DNA from: Prorocentrum cordatum
Lineage: Eukaryota; Sar; Dinophyceae; Prorocentrales; Prorocentraceae
Direction: 5' to 3'
DNA length: 64,000 nucleotides
NCBI GenBank assembly: GCA_963575745.1
Contig: CAUYUJ010014771.1
Coordinates: forward strand, 819,593 to 883,592
The notes beneath the pieces were generated by a model, which saw only the letters and a program-made list of their open reading frames with translations, did no database searches and had not been told where the DNA came from. Shown piece by piece: positions 39,701 to 48,718 of this stretch; within the stretch, counting starts at the first letter, position 1; every line of letters starts with the position of its first letter. A program made the position numbers and the translations under genes.

Positions 39701-42104
39701 TAGGCGCAGGCGTGGGTGCTACCGCTGGCAGTGGTGTCGTAGGAACTGTCGTTAGTACTGGCCTCGACGGAGACGGCGGAGCTGGCGTCGGTGCTGGCTG
39801 CAACTCTGGCGTGGGTAGCGGCATGGGAGCAGGCGTGGGTGTTGACGCTGGCTGTGCTGGCGTAGGAGCTGCACGGAAAAGGCCATAACCTGAGTTTGGT
39901 CCCGAAATTTTGGATTTCGGGCCGAAAATCTGGTTCTGGACCCCACGGGGCCCTCCTGGCGCAGACGTCGGAGCTGGCTTCGCTGCTGGCTGCAACTCTG
40001 CCGTGGGTAGCGGCGTAGGTGCAGGCGTGGGTGCTGCCGCTGGCGGTGCTGTCGCAGGAGCTGTCGTCGGTGCTGGCCTCGATGCAGACGTCGGAGCTGG
40101 CGTCGACGCTGGCTGCAACTCTGGCGTGGGTACGGGCGTAGGCGCAGGCGTAGGTGCTGACGCTGGCGGTGCTGGCGTAGGAGCTGTCATCGGTGCTGGT
40201 CTCGATGGAGACGTCGGAGCTGGCGTCGATGCGGCCTGCAACTCTGGCGTAGGTACCGGCGTAGGCGCAGGCGTGGGTGTTGACGCTGGCGGTGCTGTCG
40301 TAGGGGCTGGCGTCGGTGCTGGCCTCGATACGGACGTCGGAGCTGGCGTCGAAGCTGGCTGCAACTCTGAGAGACGATGATGCCGAGGAGAGGTCTGTAG
40401 GTCACCAGGCTTCGGCGGGCCTGAAGGCGCCGCCGAGCGAGTGGCCATACAGGGAGCGCAGGAGTGGCTGATTGTGGTGCTGACGTCTCTTGCGGCCGTC
40501 GGAGCTGTCGCTGGCAGTACTGGCGTCGCTGCCGTCAATGCTGACGTCGGAGCCGCCGCTGGCAGTGGTGGCGTCGCTGCCGTCGATGCTACCGTCGGAG
40601 CCGGCGATGCTATCGATGCCGCCGTCGGAGTCTGTGAAACTGCGGGCGGAGCCGTCGTCGCTGCCGTCGATGCGGCCGTCGGAGCCGACGATGCTAACGA
40701 TGCTGACGTCGGAGCCGGCGGTGCTAACGATGCTGCCATCGTAGCTGACGATGCTAGCGATGCTAGCGGTGCTGCCGTCGGAGCCGTCCTCGCCGCCGTC
40801 GATGCTGCCGTCGGGGTCGGCGAAACTGTGGTCGTTTCTGCCGTCGGCGGGGGCGTCGATGCTGACCTCGGCGCCGGCGCCGGTACTGCGTCGTCAAGGT
40901 CGTCGTGGTCGCCGTCGTCTCCTCCTCCTCCTGCGGGGCGGGGTGAGGGAGGGGGCGAGGATGGTGCCGAATCCGTACCCCTCGCTGGCATCGAGGCAGA
41001 CTGCAGTGCCGTCGTCAGAGCTGGCGCCGATGCTGTCTGCGGAGCTGGGGTTTGGTCCGTCGTGGACGTGGGCGTGGAGGCTGCCGAGGACGATGCTGAC
41101 GTCGATGTTGACGTCGATGGGGCCATAGGCACAGACGCTGGTGTCGGCAAGGCGGACGGGTCATGGCATGACAGGACGGCCCCTCTAGCGTCAGGTGCAC
41201 CTGAAGGCAGCACCCTCGCCAACGGCCCTGGGCGAGGCGTCAGGACAGAGGATGTTGAAAGGCCCGTCGAGGCTGGCGTCGATGCGGTCGGCAGTGCTGG
41301 TGGCGATGCTGAGGTCGATGCAAGGACGAGCATGACGACGGCCGAGATGGTGGCCCGTTTGGGGCGGGCCAGGCCCGCCGTGCCCTTGAAGCCGCAGGCG
41401 GAGCCGAGGACGCCGAAGAACGCGTAGCCGACCTTGACGGCCCTTGTGGGGCGGGCTGGGCCCGCCGTGCCGGCGGAGTCGACGATGTGCTTGACGGCGC
41501 TCCTGGTGCCCTTGCCGATGGTACGCAAGACCGTACCGACGGTGCCGAGAGCGATGCCGAAGGTGGAGCCGAGGCCGTACCCGAAGTTCAGCAAAATAAT
41601 GCCGATGAAGTTGAGAGCGGTGCCTGCGGTGCCGCGGGGGCGCTCTCGGGGGGAGGTTGGGGGCCGACTGCTTGTCACGCACGGCGCGACGACGGCAGGC
41701 GTGGGAACAGCCCGACCGCACTCAGCACCGTCACCCTCAGCAGTCGGGAGCCCGACCCCCCCCTGGATACCTGGCCGTACCGAGGTGAGCAGGTGCTGGA
41801 CGGAGTCGTCTGTGTTGGCGTCGGTGCCTGGTAGGAGAGCGCGGAGGTCGGCTCGGTAGGCGCGCAGCTCGGCGCGCAGGTGGAACACGTCGTGCCCGAG
41901 TATACGTAGATCTTCGTGAAGATCCGCACGCGGCACGTGTGGGGCGTGTCCAGGTGGTACTGGGAGGTCGCGCCCGTGCAGGACGGGCACGCGGAAGACA
42001 AGGTCCTGGTGCCTATGTTCAGTAACATGGCCAGGCAGCTCAGGTAGTACAGCATGGTGAGACGTGAAAGTGCGGTGGCGGCCTGGCGCAGACAGGGGGG
42101 CCAT
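36783..42104 (-). CDS. very long Pro/Thr/Ala-rich protein with membrane, SH3-like and coiled-coil segments
   Basis: One frame stays open for 1780 codons (from 42125; first ATG at 42104; TAG at 36783). Approximate residue map from 42125: 170-205 and 229-270 hydrophobic (LNFIGIILLNFGYGLGSTFG; ATISAVVMLVLAST); 270-1240 mostly TPAPTPAPP-like low complexity; 971-1014 a Cys-rich insert (GGTKCVVLFKSVSGQCCAQY); 1273-1292 a membrane span (TWATLCATYVMYYFFIGF) followed by Arg-rich residues; 1496-1549 a GTAVIVQG...NGLRGIVRG...GHWTVTLSSGD stretch resembling SH3-like modules; 1626-1672 a charged coiled coil. Another frame starting at 42055 (MLYYLSCLAMLLNIG, then a Cys-rich stretch) looks like a better secretion signal, so the true 5' end may be spliced or shifted. 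Function is unknown; a membrane or cell-surface protein is the best guess. Confidence 0.5.
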   Translation of the reverse strand: MAPLSAPGRHRTFTSHHAVLPELPGHVTEHRHQDLVFRVPVLHGRDLPVPPGHAPHVPRADLHEDLRILGHDVFHLRAELRAYRADLRALLPGTDANTDDSVQHLLTSVRPGIQGGVGLPTAEGDGAECGRAVPTPAVVAPCVTSSRPPTSPRERPRGTAGTALNFIGIILLNFGYGLGSTFGIALGTVGTVLRTIGKGTRSAVKHIVDSAGTAGPARPTRAVKVGYAFFGVLGSACGFKGTAGLARPKRATISAVVMLVLASTSASPPALPTASTPASTGLSTSSVLTPRPGPLARVLPSGAPDARGAVLSCHDPSALPTPASVPMAPSTSTSTSASSSAASTPTSTTDQTPAPQTASAPALTTALQSASMPARGTDSAPSSPPPSPRPAGGGGDDGDHDDLDDAVPAPAPRSASTPPPTAETTTVSPTPTAASTAARTAPTAAPLASLASSATMAASLAPPAPTSASLASSAPTAASTAATTAPPAVSQTPTAASIASPAPTVASTAATPPLPAAAPTSALTAATPVLPATAPTAARDVSTTISHSCAPCMATRSAAPSGPPKPGDLQTSPRHHRLSELQPASTPAPTSVSRPAPTPAPTTAPPASTPTPAPTPVPTPELQAASTPAPTSPSRPAPMTAPTPAPPASAPTPAPTPVPTPELQPASTPAPTSASRPAPTTAPATAPPAAAPTPAPTPLPTAELQPAAKPAPTSAPGGPRGVQNQIFGPKSKISGPNSGYGLFRAAPTPAQPASTPTPAPMPLPTPELQPAPTPAPPSPSRPVLTTVPTTPLPAVAPTPAPTPIPTPELQPASTPAPTTRSTPSGTPTAIGAAMPRRIMSATSTPTPAPRPASTPTATSAPTTASTPASTSPQPFTVLTPRPGPLARVPSSGAPYASGTAMSCHDTSASSISSSAALSASTTTSTTARTAAVTAASAVPVFGRPPTAAAMSDSPAASSSTLTCVPLNVSEQIGGTKCVVLFKSVSGQCCAQYPMGTHCDTPWGNNYRPAKTASQVTPTPTTTAPPTPDPHAAPTPATAPAPSAAEAAAPMTAAPTPASAVSASTPAPWTATSEPKAAPTFLSMPAPTPALTTALTPAPPAPAAAPTTPAPKPESQAAATSDPTPTPTSTVRPAPTTAPTPAPPASPPTPAPTPVPTPGLQPASTPTPPSASTLASMAAPSIASTPALPAAAPTPTPTRAPTLTPALTPAPSAAETPSPTTTLTPTLPDSARPESSAAAPKVAPTSAYTAAFVERVWLEVIEWYNVVSPSTWATLCATYVMYYFFIGFRDEWRRRSAATARRRRRQRGGDVDRRRPLGHQTAAQGRPGISPHTASSLETTPLPKPGSTPAGAASAPPHGTTPAIPVIGPHTASSLESTPPPKPGSTPAGAAPAPPHGTTPAIPVIGPHAASSPGVTSPPQPGSTAAGPASAVSHAHTPALGPGSLATSRVSTSTASTSTVTVREHFERFLGPQPATIGHLRAVNCRLAAWIPPRLHAGTAVIVQGQVHNPINGLRGIVRGQSSEHPGHWTVTLSSGDTAHLSCSSLTVPAPALRAEMPSPSTGAQTKAQTQGPQPGPAVDPRHRTSAAQRPDVTAAVPCRPPALTVPPGSRAQTERTADWEVGLRDVAKMLSHLKEQDLLQRLEAEERSDRRRLRRLRAKRKAAAAAEGGGGDAAQAQEEPPYQDAPAPALRRAKRILLSWVLAAYLPPLVAVPDRRPARHTHWFREAGPQYDGPRKADAQPTAHRCIELRLWSLRAPGPRPTLARSSDMLLTL

Positions 42105-42255
42105 GGCGGCGGTCGCACTGAGCAAGTGATGAGACGCAAATCAGTACCGCGCTGCTGGCGCGGTTCCGGTCTCGCGAGGCCTGGAGTCGGGACTCCAGAG
42201 CGGGGCGCTTCGCGTCGCGGCTACGCTATGAGTGCAGGGCACTCTCGAGCCGAGA

Positions 42256-43012
<757 letters not shown>

Positions 43013-43116
43013 CTCAGTCACACTTAAATCCAGATTCGTCCTCACCGAGTCCCACCACCAAGGGAGCGCCAGCAAGGAGATGCGGAGATGCACATATGGG
43101 GATCCCCACGCAGTGA

Positions 43117-43118
<2 letters not shown>

Positions 43119-43191
<73 letters not shown>

Positions 43192-43198
43192 AAAAAAA
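43119..43198. repeat. poly-T / poly-A / AT microsatellite
   Basis: T22, then A12, then CATATAT...AT, then A12. The structure is T-run, A-run, AT repeat, A-run. It could be the remnant of a poly-A tail plus slippage, but no retroposon body is recognisable. Confidence 0.9.
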
Positions 43199-43388
43199 CG
43201 GAGGAGGACACGAGAGCTATGCGCAATGGAAAGAGTCTCATTTCTTCCTCGAAAGAAAACAACCTTTCATTCCTGGCATGCCCCCTGAGGGGCAAACCCT
43301 GAGGCAGCCCGGACAAAAGATTGGAGTCGATCAGCACGTGCAACAAGCGATTAGTCAGCCTGACAACACGCAACCGCCATTCCACTCT

Positions 43389-43410
43389 CCTGCCGGCACA
43401 GCCGGACAGG
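43389..43410 (+). repeat. bulged hairpin, core CCGGC-ACA-GCCGG
   Basis: Inner 5-bp stem, one unpaired A on the 3' arm, outer stem CCTG/CAGG. It reads AGTAGQ in frame. Confidence 0.78.
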
Positions 43411-43491
43411 CTGCAGGGGGCGCCCTGATGACGCAGCTTGCCGGCGGCTCGGTTGAGCAACCAAAAGCCGAAGTGGAAGTAGTCGGGTCAA

Positions 43492-43511
43492 TTGCCGGCA
43501 CAGCCGTGCAG
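43492..43511 (+). repeat. bulged hairpin, core CGGC-ACA-GCCG
   Basis: Inner 4-bp stem, one unpaired T on the 3' arm, outer stem TTGC/GCAG with one T-G pair. Confidence 0.7.
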
Positions 43512-43538
43512 GGCCGAGGTGGCGCAGGGGTCGCTGCT

Positions 43539-43560
43539 GGTTCCGGCGCAGCCGTGAGCC
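43539..43560 (+). repeat. bulged hairpin, core CGGC-GCA-GCCG
   Basis: Inner 4-bp stem, one unpaired T on the 3' arm, outer stem GGTTC/GAGCC with one T-G pair. Confidence 0.72.
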
Positions 43561-44064
43561 CGACAGAGAATCGCGCGCGATCTGTTGAACCCACCAGGGC
43601 ACCGGCTGCTGTGACTCCTTCAGAGCGCTGCGAATGGGAGTTGAGGGAAAAATGTCCTGCAAACGAATCAGGAGGAGAAAACACAGCAGAAGGGAAAAAG
43701 TTCCCTCTTATGGAAAGTGATGGAGTTCGCGGATGGCCCGTTCAACTGTGGCACCACGCCGCGGCCCTTGTCAGCGAGGGCGAAGTCGGAGCCGCACTCC
43801 TGAAGCCTTTGGGGGCCAAGGAGTTGATGAAACGTGGTCATAGCCCGAATTACTGATGGCCAGGAAAAAACTACGACGAAATGCTGCAACAAGCACAGAG
43901 CCTCACCGCCACCATCGTGCATAGTCCTGCTTATGAACGGCTGTGCAAGTCGGTGCAAGGGAAGTTGTGGCTGGCGGAACACTTGCTCCAGCGGTCAACC
44001 AATGGGCCGACCCTTTCTGCCGAGTGCCTGATACCAAATTGGGCAAAGTTCTTTATAACACGGC

Positions 44065-44601
44065 GTGATCGCACGGTGTCGGGAGAACCCAGATCCATTG
44101 CCGACCACATCATGTGGGAGAAGGCGGCAATTCAGGAGCACGCAGGGAGAGAGAGACTGTTGTGTTCAGCCGACACTGACTCTCAGGGTTAAGGACAAAA
44201 AGATGGAGGAGCTGATTTCCAGAGGTTTCTGTAAAAGGCACTCTCATTTAACCTCGGTGGGAATGCTGCACGCGCTCCTCGAGGGGTATCAACTCCTCCC
44301 GTCGGACCCCAAGTACGGCGGAAACGTGAAGCACGGCAACGTTGGGGTGTATTCGTTCCCATATGAGGAAGAAAATCTTGCTGCCCACGCGAAGTGCACG
44401 ATGGTGGAGGGGACATTCAACGACGGTTATTGGAACACAGTTGAGATTGTGTTTTGGAGCAACCCAAAGAGTGTCACTGCCAACAAAAGCCAGACGACTC
44501 AGAAGTGCACGAAGGATCCAGCAGAAATTGTCATGACTGAAATACGCATATACCATTGGACCCCTGCCGCTCTTCATGTGAACGGGGGCACTGGGCATTG
44601 A
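44065..44601 (+). CDS. GVY...DGYW domain frame, dinoflagellate retroelement type
   Basis: From about 44190 the frame reads KMEELISRGFCKRHSHLTSV, GMLHALLEGYQLLPSDP, GVYSFPYEEENLAAHAKC and TFNDGYWNTVEIVFWSN, ending in IRIYHWTPAALHVN. The pattern (His near a Gly-Leu-x-Pro loop, GVY, an Asp-Gly-x-Trp strand) resembles a domain I associate with accessory parts of dinoflagellate retroelement proteins. I cannot name it. The first 40 codons overlap the end of the preceding frame and may not be translated. Confidence 0.45.
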   Translation: MIARCRENPDPLPTTSCGRRRQFRSTQGERDCCVQPTLTLRVKDKKMEELISRGFCKRHSHLTSVGMLHALLEGYQLLPSDPKYGGNVKHGNVGVYSFPYEEENLAAHAKCTMVEGTFNDGYWNTVEIVFWSNPKSVTANKSQTTQKCTKDPAEIVMTEIRIYHWTPAALHVNGGTGH

Positions 44602-44715
44602 TGCGACATCTTCTCAGAGACGGCGAAGCGGCGAAGCCATTGACATAGATTTCGGAATTGAAAGGACCAGAGACCCCAACCGAACTCAAGAGACTGACAG
44701 AGTCAGAGAGGCGCA

Positions 44716-45646
44716 ATGCAAATGGGTCCCAGCCTTCAACCCATGGGCTGGCAGGACAATGCCTCGCCATTCCTTGATTTCAAACCTGCGATGGGCGACG
44801 TTTGGACATATTTGATGAGCAAGGGGTGCCAGATTGCCTATGCGCATGCACTGTTAGATGGCGCGTCGGAGGACACGAGTCGGACTGCAGGAGGCAAAAC
44901 CTCAAATGAAGCAGAGGCCAGGCCACCGGCTCCGCGGGCGGGCGGGCCTCCTTCTGGTTCGCCCCCTGTTGCCGAGGCACGCCTACCAACGGTTCCACCG
45001 AGTGGTGCTGGGGCGGAGTCTCAGACTGCATCTGCGATGCCGCCGCCGCCTCCTGCGGATCCAGCCGCCACCGCCTGCGGCGGATTCTAGGCCGGTGAAG
45101 CCGCCGCCAACCCCAGCGAGCGCGATGCTGGCGAAGCCGCCGCCGTCTCCAGCGGGCGCCGGACCTGCCAAGCCGCCGCCGCCGCCAACGGATCCACGGA
45201 CTCTGCCGGCAGCCCAAGCAAGCGGTGACGCACGCGCGACGAGCCGGTCTCCGGCGGTTCCACCACCTGGAGGCCAGGTTTCTTCAACAACAATGCAGAA
45301 GAAGCCTCCGCCGCCTCCTGGGCCACCAACTCCTCCGAAACCATGGGCTCAGCCAAGTGGTGGCGGACGGGGCCCGGAGGCCAGGATGAAGAAGCTTCCG
45401 CCAGACATCCGCGCTCAGTGGAAACCTTCTTCGAGGCCACCTGGCCCGCTTATTCCAGCGGGAACTGCCGCAGTTGGAGCCCCAGTTGTGACCCCCTCGT
45501 CTCCGCCAAAAGATCCGCCGAAGCTGGGTCCAGGACCCGGAGAGGGAGAACCTGCGAAGCCGCTTGAAGATCAGGAAGGGCAGCCCAGCACAGCCAGCGC
45601 GAGTCATTTAATCGTCGAAATTTTGACCCCGGAAGGGCGAGAATAA
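44716..45646 (+). pseudogene. Pro-rich plus-strand frames
   Basis: The first frame (MQMGPSLQPMGWQDNASPFL, FLDFKPAMGDVWTYLMSKGC) turns Pro-rich and stops at 45090. Another frame (44858-45646) carries the Pro-rich sequence on (PPPPPGPPTPPKPWAQP, LGPGPGEGEPAKPLEDQEGQ). A shift within the low-complexity part probably splits one protein. No domain is recognised. Confidence 0.4.
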
Positions 45647-45703
45647 TTTCGGATTCACTTCCCGGTTCTTCCCCTTGCGAATCCTGCACTTGAGGTTGGA
45701 CAA

Positions 45704-46051
45704 ATGGCAGGCCATGATGAGGGGGGGGCTTCAATAGCTGCACCGCATGACGCCCTGCCTATGCCTCCACAAGATCTTGGAGACGAAGATTACGTGTCGG
45801 CAGCCATCAAGACTGCCGGGGATCTTCTACATGTTCATTTTGGGCCGGGATCAGACTGGGCCAAGTTTTCGCTGACAAATAATTTGAGATGGCTCTGGCA
45901 TGTTCGCCCGAATCGGGACCAACCCCAAGGGGTAAATATTCTGACGGAGATGGAGGCCCTGCATCTTAATCAGGACATGATCACCCTGGCCAGGCGCTAT
46001 CTGGTGGCAGCACGTGCACAGCAACATGAACCGAATGAATGTTCAGTGTAA
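45704..46051 (+). CDS. small unrecognised protein
   Basis: A 115-codon frame from ATG 45704: EDYVSAAIKTAGDLLHVHFG, DWAKFSLTNNLRWLWHVRPN, LHLNQDMITLARRYLVAARA. The balanced composition and helical pattern look genuinely coding. No family is recognised. It follows the Pro-rich frames and precedes decayed frames. Confidence 0.4.
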   Translation: MAGHDEGGASIAAPHDALPMPPQDLGDEDYVSAAIKTAGDLLHVHFGPGSDWAKFSLTNNLRWLWHVRPNRDQPQGVNILTEMEALHLNQDMITLARRYLVAARAQQHEPNECSV

Positions 46052-46831
46052 CACAAGAATCGGGCGAATGATACGTTATGTCATTTTTGACTGTTCTGAG
46101 GATTTTGAAGTGTCGCGTCAAGTCCCCCATACCTCAAGGGCCGCTGCGTCTGCAGTTCAGCCCAGTTTAACCGGCGTTGAAAGCGACGCAATGGGTAGAC
46201 CAGAAGGTGATGAAGAAGAGCCCCGCCCCGTAACTCAGCCGTCAGCGGTCGATGCGCAGCTGAAAATTCCCCGCGCAGAGGGCAGGTTACACTTGAATAA
46301 TCAGCTGGAGGACGACGCGGTTACGGGGCCCGGACAGTTCAGTTCGTTTTCGCGTGCATCTGTTCCGACACCCCCTGAGCACAAACAGCTTCGCCCGAAT
46401 AAACGGGGCGCCCTCCCAGGAGACTCATGCTGTTCTTTCCTAGCATATTTCGCCATCTGATGCTTCCAGTTTAGCCGAAGTAGCAGAAAAGGGGCGTGGA
46501 GAGAGGCGCTGCGAGTTCCCTCGTGTCGGGGAGCAATGAACTATGGCGAAGGCGTAGTCATCGCAACCACGTATGCCGCGATCGGCGTCGGGGAACATGC
46601 GACCTACCCTGCCGGGCACTGTTCGGAATGTGCTCGATCGTCCAGAGGATGGGTACATCTCGGTGACCTCATCGCTAAGATGGAAACCGATGGAATACTG
46701 CATGCCACGACTGCCCTCGCGGTGCACGGCTTAACCGCGTTACCGCCTGGAGTAGTCGAGACTCTTGGAACCAAAGCCGAAGACTTCGATGTCCAAGGAG
46801 GTATTGGGATGGTTTTCTTAGCCCGCTTATT

Positions 46832-46855
46832 TCTCGCGACTCAGTCGCCATGAGA
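46832..46855 (+). repeat. bulged hairpin, core GCGACT-C-AGTCGC
   Basis: Perfect 6-bp inner stem, three unpaired bases on the 3' arm, outer stem TCTC/GAGA. It contains the stop of the frame at 46536-46853. Confidence 0.7.
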
Positions 46856-47176
46856 CTAATGGGGGCGAAGTAGTTTCCATTGAAGGGGGAACGCGTGTTT
46901 GCCGGCCAACTGCAGCTGTCTATCGCGCATGCCGGGGGCACTCATGTTTTGCTCGCAATCTAGGGCGTATGTATGCACCATATGAGTTGGGCATGGCAAA
47001 ATGCCATGGGTCGCTATCGCATGGAACAAGCATTGAAGCGATTGGGGAGTCCATGGCAGGATCTGGGTTGATTCCATGCCCTGATAAAACCGATGGGCTG
47101 CGCAGAGAACCTGATTGCGGACTTCTTCGTTGAATTCCGACAAAACGTGATTCCCTCGAAGAGAGCATAATGGACA

Positions 47177-47207
47177 CATCCCCCCCTGGCTTCGCCAGGG
47201 GGGGATG
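47177..47207 (+). repeat. 14-bp hairpin with TTC loop
   Basis: CATCCCCCCCTGGC pairs perfectly with GCCAGGGGGGGATG around TTC. It is the longest perfect stem of the set. Confidence 0.78.
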
Positions 47208-47324
47208 GAGAGGCCCCGCTTAGCAAAAGTTATGTGGGCCCGGGTTCTACCCCGACGGGACAGGGGCCACCTGCTTTAGGAGCGTGGCCGTCTAATATCA
47301 CACCGGCGCTCTGGGAAATCTCGA

Positions 47325-47873
47325 GTGCCCACAACGCTACTTCGCAATATGTCCTTGTTTTCAATGGGCGTGCAACGGGGCCGCCTCAGATGCCGAATTA
47401 GCCGCGATGGTGCGCTTGTGACAGAGGATGCGGCGCGATTCAATGACATAGCTCGAATTGTGAAACTGGGTTCGACCCAGAACCCCGAGCCACAAATTGT
47501 TTGGTCCATAGTTTCCCCCCAAGAATGGACCGCCCACGAGGTTGCCTTCTCGCCTGATTCAATCAAAGTGTGGACGTTCTCTGATGAGGAGATGCGGCCT
47601 GTTGGCAACCGTTGCCAGTTGAACGATGAAGAGCTTCATCTCGTCACGACGAAGCCGTGGACCGACGACGGGAGATCCATATGCAAGAATTATCATTTAA
47701 TGCGAGCTGGGCTTGGCCACTGTCTACCCAGGCCAGAGTCCGGTACCGATATAATGTTCAGAAGAACAACCTTTCGGGATGCGGCACAGAATCCTTGGAT
47801 AATGCGTGGGCAAGCTTGGGGCTGGCTGCCTATGTTATTAATCTTCCCAAGAAGAAAACCGACTCTCTTGTGA
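47325..47873 (+). CDS. unrecognised 182-codon frame
   Basis: The frame opens at an ATG at 47325 and reads RNMSLFSMGVQRGRLRCRIS, ARFNDIARIVKLGSTQNPEP and VWTFSDEEMRPVGNRCQLND. Codon character weakens after about 47700, where another frame (MQELSFNASWAWPLSTQARV) looks equally likely. No domain is named. Confidence 0.35.
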   Translation: MPTTLLRNMSLFSMGVQRGRLRCRISRDGALVTEDAARFNDIARIVKLGSTQNPEPQIVWSIVSPQEWTAHEVAFSPDSIKVWTFSDEEMRPVGNRCQLNDEELHLVTTKPWTDDGRSICKNYHLMRAGLGHCLPRPESGTDIMFRRTTFRDAAQNPWIMRGQAWGWLPMLLIFPRRKPTLL

Positions 47874-48122
47874 TTGCAGACAGGCTGGATAATATGAAAA
47901 TAGCTCCCTCGATGCGTTAGATAATTTTGATAAAACCGAGCAGCATCAGCGCAAATGGGTTGCTCGCGACGATGCCCGTCAGAAATTCACACAGGGAGGA
48001 CAGACTTTCTCCAACCAACAGCTGGGGACCGTTCCAGCTTGGGTTCCTAATAGCGATGCGGCGGCGCGTCATGAACCCTCATTCATTTCCTTACCAAGGC
48101 ACAGAATCAATGTATCAGGATC

Positions 48123-48518
48123 ATGTTGAAACTCAAAAGGCTCCCAGGGGAATCTCCCGAACAATTCAGTTTACGCAGAAATCGTAAAACCAAGGGGTTC
48201 AAAGAAGTCTCATGGGCTATCTTCCATTTGGATTCTGCTATTAGTTGGGTTTCACACATGCAAAGACATCCAGAAGATTTTTCGTCGAGGCTGTTTCAAT
48301 ATTGCAAGCATTGGGTCATTCAGAATCGCTCCTTTGACCACTCTGGTGGCAGCCGCACCCACTCCCGCTCGCATAGGGGGTACGTTTTCAGGTATGACAA
48401 GGATGCCTGGACCACCTTATTTTCTCCGCAGGGTTCTCGGGACAAAAAGTTTCGTCTGGGCCTCGCCAAAGAAATGCTCGATTGGGTCCGGCAACCGCTT
48501 CACCTTCGCCTTCAGTAG
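48123..48518 (+). CDS. basic Trp-rich frame, possible LINE-type C-terminal remnant
   Basis: LKLKRLPGESPEQFSLRRNR, FHLDSAISWVSHMQRHPEDF and GYVFRYDKDAWTTLFSPQG. The LPGES...R...W.SHMQR pattern weakly resembles the C-terminal region of LINE-type proteins in dinoflagellates, but I see no RT or endonuclease nearby. Confidence in the function is low. Confidence 0.35.
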   Translation: MLKLKRLPGESPEQFSLRRNRKTKGFKEVSWAIFHLDSAISWVSHMQRHPEDFSSRLFQYCKHWVIQNRSFDHSGGSRTHSRSHRGYVFRYDKDAWTTLFSPQGSRDKKFRLGLAKEMLDWVRQPLHLRLQ

Positions 48519-48718
48519 CCATCGGCTCCGTCTGGTGCATCCAGACACACTTTGGTATCGTACTGCGCCCATTGGGGCCCTTCTTTACTTTCACCACGGA
48601 CACCTGTTACTCTCAGGACCTGGATTGGACTGGGAATCAGATTCCGCCAACTATCCCCCTTTTCTTTGGCTTCGACCGCCACGCCTTAGATCGTTGGGCT
48701 CGCAATCGTCTGGTCAAG

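Larger units (their letters stand above)
43278..44192 (+). pseudogene. unrecognised plus-strand frame of the large element
   Basis: A 192-codon frame from ATG 43278 ends at a TGA at 43854-43856. The same frame continues WPGKNYDEMLQQAQSLTATI and WLAEHLLQRSTNGPTLSAE to 44192, so one stop seems to split a longer protein. The N-terminal half is low complexity (AGTAGQAAGG, GSIAGTAVQG), and three hairpins (43389, 43492, 43539) contribute those AGTAG/GTAV-like residues. No known domain. Confidence 0.5.
46052..47324 (+). other. decayed plus-strand frames with hairpins
   Basis: A 105-codon frame lies at 46536-46853 (MNYGEGVVIATTYAAIGVGE, SRGWVHLGDLIAKMETDG). It ends inside the hairpin at 46832-46855. 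The rest has only short frames. A perfect 14-bp hairpin lies at 47177-47207. Confidence 0.4.
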
